NCBI RefSeq assembly: GCF_014204945.1
Contig: NZ_JACHMN010000001.1
Location: 682,001 to 746,000, forward strand
Reading direction: 5' to 3'
DNA: 64,000 bases
Source of the DNA: Allocatelliglobosispora scoriae
GTDB lineage: Bacteria; Actinomycetota; Actinomycetes; Mycobacteriales; Micromonosporaceae
The notes beneath the pieces were generated by a model, which was not told where the DNA came from, ran no database searches, and saw only the letters and a list, made by a program, of their open reading frames with translations. This document shows, one piece after another, positions 17,036-25,803 of this stretch (positions within the stretch are counted from its first letter, which is position 1; each line of letters opens with the position of its first letter). Both the position numbers and the translations under genes were made by a program.

Positions 17036-18115
17036 TCAGTGGTCGATGTCGCAGGGCCCGGCCGCGGCCGAAACACAGGTCTGGATGAGTACGCCGTCAC
17101 CCGGCACCGCAGTGGTCACGTCCCCGCTGCGCAGGTCGCGCACGGACCCCTGCCGCAGCGGCAGGACGCAGGAGAAGCAGATGCCCATGCGGCACCCCGA
17201 GGGCATCAGCACGCCCGCCCGCTCCCCCGCGTCGAGGATCGGCGTCGAGCCGTCCGCCTCGGCGGTGGTGCCGGTGCCGCTGAAGGTGACGGTGCCGCCC
17301 TGGCCGGGCTCGGCGAGCGCGGCGGCGCGGAACCGCTCGGTGTGCAGCCGTTGGCCCTGGCCCAGGTCCGCCCACTGCTGCTCGATCGCGTCGAGGAGAC
17401 CGGCAGGCCCGCAGGCCCAGGTCTGCCGCTCGGCGAGGTCGGGCACGAGTGCGGCGAGCGCGGCCACGTCGAGGCGACCCTGGCTGTCGGTGTGCTGCTC
17501 GACCAGGCGCAGCCGGCCGGAGTCGGCCATGGCCCGCAGTTCGCTGCCGAAGATCACGTCGTCGGCGGACGCTGCGGAGTGCACCAGGACGACGTCGTGG
17601 AGGCGGTCCAGGCCCGAGCGCAGCATGCCCATCACCGGGGTGATGCCGCTGCCGCCGGTGACGAACAGGACCTTGCCGGGCGCCGGGTCGGGCAGCACGA
17701 AGTCGCCGAGTGCCTGGTCGAGGTGGACGAGCTGGCCCGGTCGCAGGTCCTGGGCGAGGTGGGCGCTGACCAGTCCGCCCGCGACCGCCTTCGCCGTGAT
17801 GGCGAGCAGACCGTCGGGCGCGTCGGGTGCGGAGGTCAGGGAGTAGGAGCGCCACAGCCGTACGCCGTCGACGTCCACGCCGATGCGGACGTACTGGCCG
17901 GGCAGGTGGCCCCGCCACGCCTTGCCGGGGCGCAGGACGACGGTCACCGCGTCGGCGGTCTCCGCACGGACCCGTACCACCCGGGCCCGCAGGTCGGCGC
18001 CGGACCGCAGCGGGCGGAACATGTCGAGGTACTCGGCCGGATCGACCGGGTAGGTCGCGGCAGCCGCCGCCTGCCAGAGTCTGCTGACCAGACGCTGCCG
18101 CACGAGAGTGGTCAT
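17036..18115 (-). CDS. Ferredoxin reductase with C-terminal [2Fe-2S] domain, desaturase electron donor
   Basis: A 359-residue oxidoreductase. The order is an FAD-binding barrel (VRLWRSYSLTSAPD), an NAD(P)H domain (KVLFVTGGSGITPVMGML, then WACGPAGLLDAIE) and a plant-type [2Fe-2S] ferredoxin with Cys308, Cys313, Cys316 and Cys347 (GCRMGICFSC, QTC). It passes electrons from NAD(P)H to the membrane desaturase encoded 10 bases downstream, the arrangement seen for Rv3230c-DesA3 in mycobacteria. The start is probably the ATG at 18115; an ATG at 18127 is also in frame. Confidence 0.92.
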   Translation of the reverse strand: MTTLVRQRLVSRLWQAAAAATYPVDPAEYLDMFRPLRSGADLRARVVRVRAETADAVTVVLRPGKAWRGHLPGQYVRIGVDVDGVRLWRSYSLTSAPDAPDGLLAITAKAVAGGLVSAHLAQDLRPGQLVHLDQALGDFVLPDPAPGKVLFVTGGSGITPVMGMLRSGLDRLHDVVLVHSAASADDVIFGSELRAMADSGRLRLVEQHTDSQGRLDVAALAALVPDLAERQTWACGPAGLLDAIEQQWADLGQGQRLHTERFRAAALAEPGQGGTVTFSGTGTTAEADGSTPILDAGERAGVLMPSGCRMGICFSCVLPLRQGSVRDLRSGDVTTAVPGDGVLIQTCVSAAAGPCDIDH

Positions 18116-18129
18116 GTGTTCGAGCATCC

Positions 18130-18168
18130 TTCACCGTGGGGTGTAAGTTCATGACCACAGGATGTGAA
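18130..18168. promoter_or_regulatory. Dyad in the divergent desaturase/regulator promoter region
   Basis: TTCAC (18130-18134) and GTGAA (18164-18168) bracket an imperfect dyad with internal CGTGG/CCAC halves, between the ferredoxin reductase and PucR genes. It could bind the adjacent regulator to couple desaturation to acyl-lipid status; this is inference from position. Confidence 0.35.
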
Positions 18169-18202
18169 TTTGGCTCGCAACTTTGTTCGGAGCGCACAAC
18201 TC

Positions 18203-19432
18203 GTGTCAGACGTCGATCCCGGCCACGCGACGGCGGCGGCCCGCGGGGCGGCCGAGCTCGACCTCGACGACGCGGCGGCCGGGCTGCTGCGGTCCCGGCT
18301 TCCGGCGGTCGCCGAGGAGACCGTCCGCGCCATCGTCGCCGAGGTGCCGGGCTACGCCAACGCGCTGGCCAGGCCGATCGGGGCCAACATCCAGGGTGCG
18401 GTCCAGCTCGCCCTCGGCGGGTTCCTCAGCCTCGCCAGCCGGCCCCTCGCCGGAGATCCCGCCACGCCGCTGGCACCGGCGCTCGACGGGGCCTACGCCC
18501 TCGGCCGTGGCGAGGCCCGCAGCGGGCGGAGCATGTTCGCCCTGCTCGCCGCGTACCGGGTGGGGGCACGGGTGGCCTGGCGCGGGCTGTCCGCCACGGC
18601 GGTCGAGGCCGGTCTCAGCCCGCAGACCCTGTCCAAGTTCGCCGAGCTCGTCTTCGCCTACATCGATGAGCTCTCCGCCGCCAGCGTCGCCGGGCACACC
18701 GACGAGCTCGCCACCACCGGCCGGGTGCGGGAGCGCTACCTGCAGCAGCTCGGTCACGGCCTGTTGCGCGGCGACCCCGTCGATCACCTGGCCGCCCTCG
18801 CCGACCGCGCCAACTGGGACCCGCCCGGCAGCCTGACCGTCGTCGTGCTTCCCAGCTCGCACGTGCGCGCCGCGCTCGGCCTGCTGGACCAGCGGTCGCT
18901 TCGGCCCGAGGAGGAGCTGCCCGACCTCGACGAGGACGACGCCGGATCGGATCTCGCGGTCCTGCTCGTGCCGGACGCCGACGGACCTGCCCGGGCGGCG
19001 CTGCTGCGTACGCTGCGGGGGCAGGACGCCGTCGTCGGCCCGGGTCGCCCGTGGACCTCCGTGCGGGAGTCCTACCTGCGGGTGCTGCGCGCCCGGCGCC
19101 TGCGCGTGACGGCGGTCGGCGGCGCGCCCGTCGACACCGAGCAGCACCTCGCCTCGCTGGTGGTCGGCGCCGACCCCGCTGCCCTGGCCGACCTGCGCCG
19201 GCAGGTCCTCGCCCCCTTCGCCGACCTGCGTCCGGCGACCGCGGAGCGGCTCGTCGAGACACTGCGGGAATGGCTGCTGCACCAGGGCCGCCGCGACGAC
19301 GTGGCGGCGGCGCTGCACGTGCATCCGCAGACGGTGCGCTACCGGATGGGCCACGTCCGGGAGCTGTTCGGCGAGCGCCTCGACGACTCCGAGGTGGTGC
19401 TGGCGCTGACGGTGGCACTGGCCCTCCCCTGA
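18203..19432 (+). CDS. PucR/CdaR-type transcriptional regulator
   Basis: A regulator of about 409 residues. The C-terminal PucR helix-turn-helix is clear (LVETLREWLLHQGRRDDVAAALHV, then HPQTVRYRMGHVRELFGERL). The N-terminal part is a helical sensor-like region found in actinomycete relatives such as FasR-type regulators. I take GTG at 18203 (GGAG upstream); a GTG at 18164 would lie within the dyad and lacks a ribosome site. It is divergent from the ferredoxin reductase/desaturase operon, suggesting control of unsaturated fatty acid synthesis. The stop is followed by a large hairpin. Confidence 0.85.
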   Translation: MSDVDPGHATAAARGAAELDLDDAAAGLLRSRLPAVAEETVRAIVAEVPGYANALARPIGANIQGAVQLALGGFLSLASRPLAGDPATPLAPALDGAYALGRGEARSGRSMFALLAAYRVGARVAWRGLSATAVEAGLSPQTLSKFAELVFAYIDELSAASVAGHTDELATTGRVRERYLQQLGHGLLRGDPVDHLAALADRANWDPPGSLTVVVLPSSHVRAALGLLDQRSLRPEEELPDLDEDDAGSDLAVLLVPDADGPARAALLRTLRGQDAVVGPGRPWTSVRESYLRVLRARRLRVTAVGGAPVDTEQHLASLVVGADPAALADLRRQVLAPFADLRPATAERLVETLREWLLHQGRRDDVAAALHVHPQTVRYRMGHVRELFGERLDDSEVVLALTVALALP

Positions 19433-19509
19433 ACTTTAATGCTGGACACGCCGCGAAAGGTGCCACCAAAGTCAGGATCGTTCCGACGCCGGCGGGGCAA
19501 CGACCAGCA

Positions 19510-19583
19510 TGATCGCGCTTGTTCCCGGAAGTAGTCCCCTCGGAGCTGGTCGGTAGGGCCTACTTCCGGGAAGCAGCACGATC
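19510..19583. terminator. Large two-step hairpin between convergent genes
   Basis: Arms TTCCCGGAAGTAG (19522-19534) and CTACTTCCGGGAA (19560-19572) are perfect. Outside them GATCG and CGATC pair again beyond a small internal loop, and inside CCCT/AGGG can extend the stem. It lies between the PucR gene and the convergent membrane-protein gene and may serve both as terminator. Confidence 0.6.
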
Positions 19584-19623
19584 ACGTGCCTTGGTCAGGC
19601 CGTTGTGCCCAAGGACGGTGCGA

Positions 19624-20403
19624 TCACGCCCGTGACTCGATCTCGCCGCGTGCCTGCAGGAAGACGGCCTTCACCGTCGTGGCCTTCACATAATAGAAGA
19701 AGATCATCCCGAAGCTGGCGTCGTCGGCCCACACGCACAGAGCCATGTCGACGTTGCTCTGCCGGACATCGCCGCACTGGGCCGCGCCGCCGAGCGGTCC
19801 CGGCGGCACCGCGCCGAAGTTGGACGTCTTGGCACCAGACGTCTTCAGCCCGTTGAGAATGGCGTCCGGCATCATCTCCGGGTTGGGGAGGTCGGCCTTG
19901 ACCGCCACCATCAGCCGCATCTGATGCTGCACGACATCGCCGTAGACCCCGGAGACGACTCCGCCGACCTCCGCGCCGGGAATGGTCTGCATCTGCGCCT
20001 TCAACGCCTCCACCAGCGTGGCGAAGGCGGGGTTGTCGATGTGGGGATACCCGGCCAACTTTTTCGGCGCGACCAGCGTCACCGAGGAGCCCAACGTCGG
20101 CGTCGGCGTCGACAGCGGCAGCGTCGGCTGCGGGGTCGGCTCAGGCGAGTCGGCCGTGACGGGCGGGAGGGCGATCGGATCGCCGGCGGACTGCTCCGAG
20201 GCGTTGTAGAGCACGATTCCGGCCGTGGTCCCGCCGCCGCAGCAGAGCAGGAGCGCCACCGCGGTGATGCCGAGCCAGAGCCACAGCCGGGACTTCTTCG
20301 GCGCGGGCGGGGGGATCATCGGGCCGTAGCCGACCTGGCCCGGCGGCAGGTACGCCGGGTAGGGGGCGGTCGGATAGGGCTCTGCCGGATGGTGGTCGGT
20401 CAT
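19624..20403 (-). CDS. Membrane-anchored extracytoplasmic protein, unknown function
   Basis: A 259-residue protein. It has a cytoplasmic Pro/Tyr-rich N-terminus (EPYPTAPYPAYLPPGQVG), one transmembrane segment (LWLWLGITAVALLLCCGGGTTAGIVLY, near 40-66), a Pro/Thr-rich extracellular linker (TPQPTLPLSTPTPT) and a C-terminal folded domain with two cysteines (QCGD, LCVW). This is a common actinomycete surface-protein layout without assigned function. It starts eight bases after the stop of the carboxylesterase gene, so the two are probably co-transcribed. Confidence 0.68.
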   Translation of the reverse strand: MTDHHPAEPYPTAPYPAYLPPGQVGYGPMIPPPAPKKSRLWLWLGITAVALLLCCGGGTTAGIVLYNASEQSAGDPIALPPVTADSPEPTPQPTLPLSTPTPTLGSSVTLVAPKKLAGYPHIDNPAFATLVEALKAQMQTIPGAEVGGVVSGVYGDVVQHQMRLMVAVKADLPNPEMMPDAILNGLKTSGAKTSNFGAVPPGPLGGAAQCGDVRQSNVDMALCVWADDASFGMIFFYYVKATTVKAVFLQARGEIESRA

Positions 20404-20411
20404 CTGCGCGA

Positions 20412-21968
20412 TCACTCCATGATCAAGGGGATCCCTGATGATAGCGGCAGCGCGGCGAAGGTGTGGTCCCGCCAGATCAGGCGGGAGGCATCCTCCGGAT
20501 AGGCGGTCACCGTCGGGTGGGTGTCGAAGAGCTGCACGAGGCGCTGCTCGGTGTCGTAGGCGGCCCAGCCGGGGTCGCCGTGGGTGGCGAACGCCGTCCA
20601 CGCCGCACGCATCCGCGCGGACAGCTCTTCCGCCTCGGGGGTGGGGCCCTCGCCGATCAGCGCGGCGGGCTGGCCCCGGTCCAGGTTGCCGAAGACGAGC
20701 GGCACGTCGAGTCCGTGGCAGGCACCGAGGATGCCGCCCATACCCGGCGCGGGCCAGGTCAGCTCGTAGACGTGGGCACGGCCGCCGGCGGCGATCCGGG
20801 CCTCGGCGAGGTGGAGGCTCGGCATGCGGAACAGCCAGTCGGAGTTGACGACCTCGTGGAGTTCGTCGGGACCGGCGGCCGGGAAGCCCTGCCGGTACCG
20901 GCGTGCGCCGTCCGGACCGGGGGCGAGCAGGTTCAGGGCGGTCTCCGCCTGCTCCGGCGTCACCTGGCCGAGCGCTCCTTCGAGCAGGGTGAACAACCGC
21001 TGCTCGTCGCGGGTGTGACCGACGAGGAGGTCGACGTCCCGGGCGGCGCCGTCGGCCAGGGCCTGCCACGGGGTGACGGGCAGCGTGGCGGCGTCGATGA
21101 CCGGGGAGAACGGGATCAGCCGGTACGCGATCGGCCCCCACCGGTCCACCCACTGGCCCATCTTGGCGCCGATCTCGTCACCGGCGGCGGAGAGCAGCTC
21201 CGGATCCATGGTGGACAGGTCCGCCACCGTCGGCCGCAGCCCCAGTTCGGCGGCGCAGGACGAGGCGATGTCGGCGGCGAGCTCGGGTGAGAAGAAGGTG
21301 CCCGGCATGCTCTGCACGATGGCCCGGCCGAAGAGCCCGGCCGCCGCGGGCATCGCCAGCAGCGCGGCGACCGATCCGCCGCCTGCGGACTCGCCGAAGA
21401 CGGTGACGCGGGCGGGGTCGCCGCCGAAGGCCCGGATGTTGTCGCGCACCCACTCCAACGCGGCGATCTGGTCCAGCAGCCCCCGGTTGGCGGGCGCCCC
21501 CTCGATCAGCGCGAATCCCTCGACGCCCACGCGGTAGTTGAAGGTCACCACCACGACGCCGCCGTCGCGGGCGAGGCGGCCGCCGTCATACTCGGGGAGG
21601 CTGGAGATACCCAGCGTGTAGGCACCGCCGTGGATCCACACCATGACCGGCAGCCCCGCGCCGGGGTCCGGCTCCGGCGACCAGACGTTGATCGTCAGCC
21701 AGTCGTCATTCGCCGCTTCGCGCGCCAGGGTGTCCATGCCGAACACGGCCGCCTGCGGCGGCGGCGTTCCGAACGACACCGCGTCCCGCACGCCCTCCCA
21801 GCCCGCTGCCGGCTGCGGTGCGGCGAAGCGCAGGGCGCCGACCGGCGGCTCGGCGAACGGGATGCCCCGGAAGACCGCCACGCCCGCCTCCGAGCTGCCG
21901 CGCAGCGTCCCGGCCGACGCGCGGACTTCGGGCCGGGACTCGGACGGCGTGGACTCGGCAGCGGTCAT
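20412..21968 (-). CDS. Type B carboxylesterase (alpha/beta hydrolase)
   Basis: A 518-residue carboxylesterase/lipase. The oxyanion loop is HGGAY at 113-117, and the nucleophile elbow is FGESAGGGS with Ser194. The catalytic His lies in GACHGLDVPLVFGN and the acidic residue in the region between. The family hydrolyses esters and carbamates of broad structure. GGAAG precedes the ATG at 21968; an in-frame ATG four codons upstream is less likely. No signal peptide is visible, so the enzyme is probably cytoplasmic. It forms an operon with the downstream membrane-anchored protein. Confidence 0.9.
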   Translation of the reverse strand: MTAAESTPSESRPEVRASAGTLRGSSEAGVAVFRGIPFAEPPVGALRFAAPQPAAGWEGVRDAVSFGTPPPQAAVFGMDTLAREAANDDWLTINVWSPEPDPGAGLPVMVWIHGGAYTLGISSLPEYDGGRLARDGGVVVVTFNYRVGVEGFALIEGAPANRGLLDQIAALEWVRDNIRAFGGDPARVTVFGESAGGGSVAALLAMPAAAGLFGRAIVQSMPGTFFSPELAADIASSCAAELGLRPTVADLSTMDPELLSAAGDEIGAKMGQWVDRWGPIAYRLIPFSPVIDAATLPVTPWQALADGAARDVDLLVGHTRDEQRLFTLLEGALGQVTPEQAETALNLLAPGPDGARRYRQGFPAAGPDELHEVVNSDWLFRMPSLHLAEARIAAGGRAHVYELTWPAPGMGGILGACHGLDVPLVFGNLDRGQPAALIGEGPTPEAEELSARMRAAWTAFATHGDPGWAAYDTEQRLVQLFDTHPTVTAYPEDASRLIWRDHTFAALPLSSGIPLIME

Positions 21969-22072
21969 CACAGCTTCCATTTCTGCACGGGCTGAGCGGC
22001 GAACCGGACGCCACCGATCATTCCCCCTGCGCCGGGATGCGCGCCAACCATTTGCGGAGAGCCGGAGCGGCC

Positions 22073-23509
22073 CTACTCCCGGAACCGGGGCACGACCCGG
22101 CGGAACGCCAGCGGCTGCCCCGGCTTGCCGCCGCTGCGGCTGCGGTACTCCGGCGTCCCGACGCAGGTGAAGATCAACGTCAGGAGGTCGTCCGCCTCGC
22201 CCAACAGCGCGGGCACCTCCGAGTCGAGGAACGTCATCCCGCTGGCCCCCATCCCCAGCGCGTAGGCGGCCAGGTGCAGCCGCCCCTCCACGACTCCGGC
22301 CCGCAGCTGCGCCTCGCGGTAGCCGCGGTCGTCCAGCGTGTCCGCCGGCGCACCGGCGATCACGACGAACGCCGCGTCGCCGCCGAGGTCCTGGCCGAGG
22401 CAGATCCGGGTCAGCTCCTCGCGCAGGTCCCCTGTCCGCAGCGGCTGCGTCAGCTCCGGCCACCGGTAGATCCCCGGCGCCACGCCGTCGACGCCGTGCA
22501 CCGCGATCCAGTGTGGAATGTCGATGCCCCGCAACGCCACCGCGAGCGGCCACTCCAGCAGCTCGCGCGGCACGCTGCGCGAGCGGTCCATCAGCCGCGT
22601 CGACCCGCGCCGCAGCACCACCTCGTCCAGCGAGACCTCGCCGCCGATCGGCTGCACCGCCGCGCCGACCGGCCACGGGTCCCCGAGCACGTCCCGGTCC
22701 CCGGCTCGCTGCGCGGCCGTACACAGCGGGTATTCCACCGCCGGCAGCTCGCCTGCCGCGGCCTGACCGGTCGCACCGATCGCCGGGTCACCGTCGCCGA
22801 GGGTCAGCAGGAACAGCGGGTATTCGAGCACGGGGTCCGCGCCCACCAGTGCCGTCACCGCGGCGTCGGGGAACAGCGACCGGATCCGCGGTGCCTGTCC
22901 GGCACTCGCGGCGGCGGCTTCGAGCTGGGACAGCAGCGTCCCGCCGTCCCAGTAGAGGTGCCGCCACCCGCGCTCGGCGTAACGCCATCCGGTGCGCCAC
23001 GGCACCCCGGTCACGACCAGGGTCGTCGCGGTGCCGGTGGGCGCGGTGCCGACCTGGACCAGGCTGTGCTGCGCAGCGTCGTACCAGTGCACGCCGTCCG
23101 GGACCCCCGCGACGCCGCGCGTGCAGGCGTAGACCTCCAGCGGGAAGCGCGCCCCGGCGGAGCCGGCGGCGCGGAACACGATCGTCAGACCGTCGCGCTC
23201 CGTCGTGCGCACGATGCCCGCGCCGAGGTAGAGGATCCGGCCGAGCTGCGCGGCGTCGAGCGGCTGCGCCGCCGCCGCGGCCCCGGCGAGCACCGAGGTC
23301 GCGGCCACGCCCGGGTCCGGCAGGTCGCGCGGCAGCGCCACCACGGGCAGATCGTCCGGGTACGCCTTGAGCTGGGCCGGGCGCAGGTCGGGGTCGCTGG
23401 GTGCGAGATCGTGGCGCACCCGCGGATCGTCTGCAGGGCTGTCCCATGCGCGGTCGGGCGTGTAGGAGGTGAGGCGGTGCAGCAGTCCGGCGCCGGAGTC
23501 GTGGTCCAC
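22073..23509 (-). CDS. SagB-like double nitroreductase-fold protein
   Basis: A 478-residue protein with two nitroreductase-fold halves. The N-terminal half has the SagB/ThcOx pattern: FRAAGSAGARFPLEVYACTRGVAGVPDGVHWYD, then WRYAERGWRHLYWDGGTLLSQLEAAAASAG and a final FLLTLGDGD. The C-terminal half starts like a nitroreductase (VVLRRGSTRLMDRSRSVPRELLEW). SagB proteins are FMN enzymes that oxidise azolines in thiazole/oxazole peptides, but free-standing relatives exist with unknown substrates. GTG at 23509 has AGGA seven bases upstream. It follows two transglutaminase-like genes; no cyclodehydratase or precursor peptide is evident. Confidence 0.72.
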   Translation of the reverse strand: MDHDSGAGLLHRLTSYTPDRAWDSPADDPRVRHDLAPSDPDLRPAQLKAYPDDLPVVALPRDLPDPGVAATSVLAGAAAAAQPLDAAQLGRILYLGAGIVRTTERDGLTIVFRAAGSAGARFPLEVYACTRGVAGVPDGVHWYDAAQHSLVQVGTAPTGTATTLVVTGVPWRTGWRYAERGWRHLYWDGGTLLSQLEAAAASAGQAPRIRSLFPDAAVTALVGADPVLEYPLFLLTLGDGDPAIGATGQAAAGELPAVEYPLCTAAQRAGDRDVLGDPWPVGAAVQPIGGEVSLDEVVLRRGSTRLMDRSRSVPRELLEWPLAVALRGIDIPHWIAVHGVDGVAPGIYRWPELTQPLRTGDLREELTRICLGQDLGGDAAFVVIAGAPADTLDDRGYREAQLRAGVVEGRLHLAAYALGMGASGMTFLDSEVPALLGEADDLLTLIFTCVGTPEYRSRSGGKPGQPLAFRRVVPRFRE

Positions 23510-23558
23510 CGGACCATCCTGCCAGGAACCGGCTGCCGTCCGCACCGCCGTGAACCGC

Positions 23559-24389
23559 TCAGAGCAGGTGGACCGGGGACTGGTGATCGTCGGCGGGCAG
23601 GTCCTCGTCGAGCACGATCGCCATGGTCTCCATCAGGTCCAGGTCGGCCTGCCCGGACAGGACGGTCGCGAAAGCGGTGTCGGCGGCGTCGCGTCCGGTG
23701 CTGACCCGGATCAGCGACGACCGGGGAGCCAGCCGTGTCGCGTCCCGGACCTGCCACACGCCGTCGACCGCCGTCTCGACGACGGCGTGGAAGTCCATCG
23801 GGCTCAGCCCCGGCGCGTAGACCCCCGCCACCCGGGCCGGTATGTCGACCGCCCGGCACAGCGTCGCCACGAGGTGGGCGTAGTCGCGGCACACCCCGCG
23901 CCCATCGAGCAGCGTGTCCGCCGCGTCCGTGGTCGGCCCGCTCGCCTCCGGCGTGTACTGCAGGTGCTCGAAGACGTAGTCGCAGATCGCGCGGACCCGC
24001 TGCTCCGGATCGGCGTGGCCGCCGAATGCCCGCTGGGCGAAGCCGGTCATCCGGTCGGCCGGGCAGTAGCGGCTGGGCAGCAGGGCGGTGAGGAGCTCCC
24101 ACTCGGTCGGCCGCTCGGGCTCGCCGCGCCGGTCGGCGACGGCCGCCCGGTAGGAGATCGACAGCCGGCCCGGCGCCGACGAGAAGAGGTGCCGCCGGTT
24201 GCCGTCCGGGCCGAGGATCACGCGTACGTCGAGCACCTGGCCGTCGCGGGCGACCGACAGCTCGTCGTCGACCGTCCGGCCGGGACGCAGCGCGACTCCG
24301 AGGGCGAGCGCAAACTCGGCCGGCTCGACGACCGTGAACGTCAGCGCGCAGGCGACCTCGGATCGCCGGGTGGTCGCAGGGGATGTCAT
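23559..24389 (-). CDS. Transglutaminase-like cysteine protein (shorter paralogue)
   Basis: A 276-residue protein of the transglutaminase-like superfamily. The catalytic triad is visible: Cys167 (DGRGVCRDYAHL), His201 (MDFHAVVE) and Asp216 (WQVRDATRL). The N-terminal 100 residues form a beta-rich domain. No signal peptide is seen. Bacterial members act as cysteine peptidases, amidases or crosslinkers, and their substrates are mostly unknown. It lies between a second transglutaminase gene and a SagB-like gene on the same strand (gaps of 77 and 49 bases), suggesting one operon. Confidence 0.85.
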   Translation of the reverse strand: MTSPATTRRSEVACALTFTVVEPAEFALALGVALRPGRTVDDELSVARDGQVLDVRVILGPDGNRRHLFSSAPGRLSISYRAAVADRRGEPERPTEWELLTALLPSRYCPADRMTGFAQRAFGGHADPEQRVRAICDYVFEHLQYTPEASGPTTDAADTLLDGRGVCRDYAHLVATLCRAVDIPARVAGVYAPGLSPMDFHAVVETAVDGVWQVRDATRLAPRSSLIRVSTGRDAADTAFATVLSGQADLDLMETMAIVLDEDLPADDHQSPVHLL

Positions 24390-24430
24390 GGGGTGCCCGC
24401 CTTTTACTGGATCTGATGCCTTCGGCTGCT

Positions 24431-24448
24431 ACCCGCGAAACGACGGGT
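24431..24448 (-). promoter_or_regulatory. Short hairpin between the two transglutaminase genes
   Basis: ACCCG and CGGGT arms with an eight-base middle form a small hairpin in the 77-base gap. It could attenuate transcription between the two genes. Confidence 0.3.
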
Positions 24449-24466
24449 GCAACCCTGTCCCACAGG

Positions 24467-25357
24467 TCAGGCTGCCGGGAGGTCGAGCGAGATGACACCG
24501 ACGCGCCGGTCGCCGGTGAGCCGGCCGCTGGGGGCGCCGACGTAGCTGCCCGAGGTCGGGGCCACGTCGGTGTAGTCGCGCCCGACCGCCACGGTGACGT
24601 ATCCGCTGTGCGTACGCCGGCCGTGGCACGGATCCCAGGCCAGTGCCGCCGCCGCGCCGCCCTGGGGCACGATCACCTCCACCCAGGCGTGGGTGCCGCC
24701 CTGGCCCAGCAGGTGCCCCGAGACGTAGCGGGCGGGCAGCCCGGCCAGCCGGCACAGGGCGATCATGATGTGCGCGTAGTCCTGGCACACCCCGACGCCA
24801 CCGGCGAGCGCCTGCGCCGCGGTGGTGAGCACGCTCGTGACCCCGAAGCCGTAGGACATGGCGGTGTAGACGCCGGTGCAGATCCGCTCGGCGATCTCGG
24901 CCGGCTCCCCGCCCGCTCGGGCCAGGTCTGCGGCGAGCTGGCGCAGCCGGTCGTCGGGGCCGGTGAGCGCGGTCGGCGTCCGCAGAGCGGGGTCGCGCAG
25001 TGCCGTGGCCGGTAGGGCGAGCAGGTCGCCGCGGACGCGTTCGAGCAGGGCCACCACCCGGAACTCGACCTCGTGCTCGACGTGCGCGGCGGTCACCCGG
25101 ACGACGGTGTTGCCGCACGGGTCCTGCCGGGTGCGGCGGCGGGCCCGGGCGCCGGTGACCTCCAGGGAGTGTGCGCGCCGGTAGAGGTCGCCGTGGCGCG
25201 GTCGCGGCACGATGATCAGGCGCTGCGACAGGGCCGTGACCGGGGTGTCGTAGGTGTAGCGGAACCGCTGCTCGATGCGGTAGCTGATGCGGCGTGCCGA
25301 TTCCAGGTCCAGGTCGGCATGGTCCAGCATCGGCGCGGACAGATCGGACGGCGGCAT
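24467..25357 (-). CDS. Transglutaminase-like cysteine protein (with N-terminal beta domain)
   Basis: A 296-residue protein. The N-terminal bacterial transglutaminase-like beta domain is recognisable (SYRIEQRFRYTYDTPVTALSQRLIIVPR), followed by the papain-like core with Cys191 (GVGVCQDYAHIM), His223 (GGTHAWVEV) and Asp242 (LAWDPCHGR). This is the domain order of the large family often found beside alpha-E and ATP-grasp genes in actinobacteria, but those partners are absent here. The start is uncertain; I use the ATG at 25357. It is the first gene of a three-gene minus-strand group and divergent from a PadR regulator. Confidence 0.86.
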   Translation of the reverse strand: MPPSDLSAPMLDHADLDLESARRISYRIEQRFRYTYDTPVTALSQRLIIVPRPRHGDLYRRAHSLEVTGARARRRTRQDPCGNTVVRVTAAHVEHEVEFRVVALLERVRGDLLALPATALRDPALRTPTALTGPDDRLRQLAADLARAGGEPAEIAERICTGVYTAMSYGFGVTSVLTTAAQALAGGVGVCQDYAHIMIALCRLAGLPARYVSGHLLGQGGTHAWVEVIVPQGGAAAALAWDPCHGRRTHSGYVTVAVGRDYTDVAPTSGSYVGAPSGRLTGDRRVGVISLDLPAA

Positions 25358-25403
25358 CTCCACAGTGTGATCGTGCTGCCGCAATGTTTCGTTCCGGTAT
25401 CCA

Positions 25404-25440
25404 TCTACCAATACATTGATCAGCGATATATATTGCCGTG
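25404..25440 (+). promoter_or_regulatory. AT-rich divergent promoter region of the PadR gene
   Basis: An AT-rich patch unlike its GC-rich surroundings contains ATACATTGATCAGCGATATA and a TATATT hexamer at 25429-25434. That would be a -10 placing transcription start at the PadR GTG (leaderless). PadR proteins commonly bind ATGT/ACAT-type sites in their own promoters, so autoregulation is likely. Confidence 0.45.
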
Positions 25441-25770
25441 GTGAGTGAGATGCGCGAGGCCACCTTCCTGATCCTGACGGCGCTCGCCGACCAGCCACGC
25501 CACGGCTACGGCATCATCCAGGAGGTCACCGTCCTCTCCGACGGCCGAGTGGCGCTGCTGCCGGGCACCCTCTACGCCGCGCTGGACCGACTGCAAGCGC
25601 AGGGCATGGTCGAGCTCGACCACGAAGAGGTCGTCGACGGGCGGCTGCGCCGCTACTACCGGCTGTGCACCGACGGCCGCGCCGAGCTCGCCGGCCAGGC
25701 CGCGCGCCTGCGCCACCTGGCGAGCTCCGCCGAATCACGGCTGCGCTCGCTGCGGCCCAATCCCGCCTGA
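25441..25770 (+). CDS. PadR-family transcriptional regulator
   Basis: A winged-helix regulator of 109 residues starting VSEMREATFLILTALADQPRHGYGII, the standard PadR N-terminus. It continues with LLPGTLYAALDRLQAQGMVEL and the wing GRLRRYYRL. PadR repressors often control neighbouring membrane or efflux genes. I choose GTG at 25441 because close actinomycete relatives begin MSEMRE and the predicted -10 ends seven bases before it. It is followed after 33 bases by a membrane-protein gene, a recurrent PadR pairing. Confidence 0.9.
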   Translation: MSEMREATFLILTALADQPRHGYGIIQEVTVLSDGRVALLPGTLYAALDRLQAQGMVELDHEEVVDGRLRRYYRLCTDGRAELAGQAARLRHLASSAESRLRSLRPNPA

Positions 25771-25803
25771 CCCCTGACCCCGCCTCGTTCACAGGGAGCC
25801 TCG

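Noticed and set aside
24390-24466. A RiPP precursor peptide between the transglutaminase genes
   Set aside because: No ORF with a ribosome site and Cys/Ser/Thr-rich core was found in the gap; it only holds a small hairpin.
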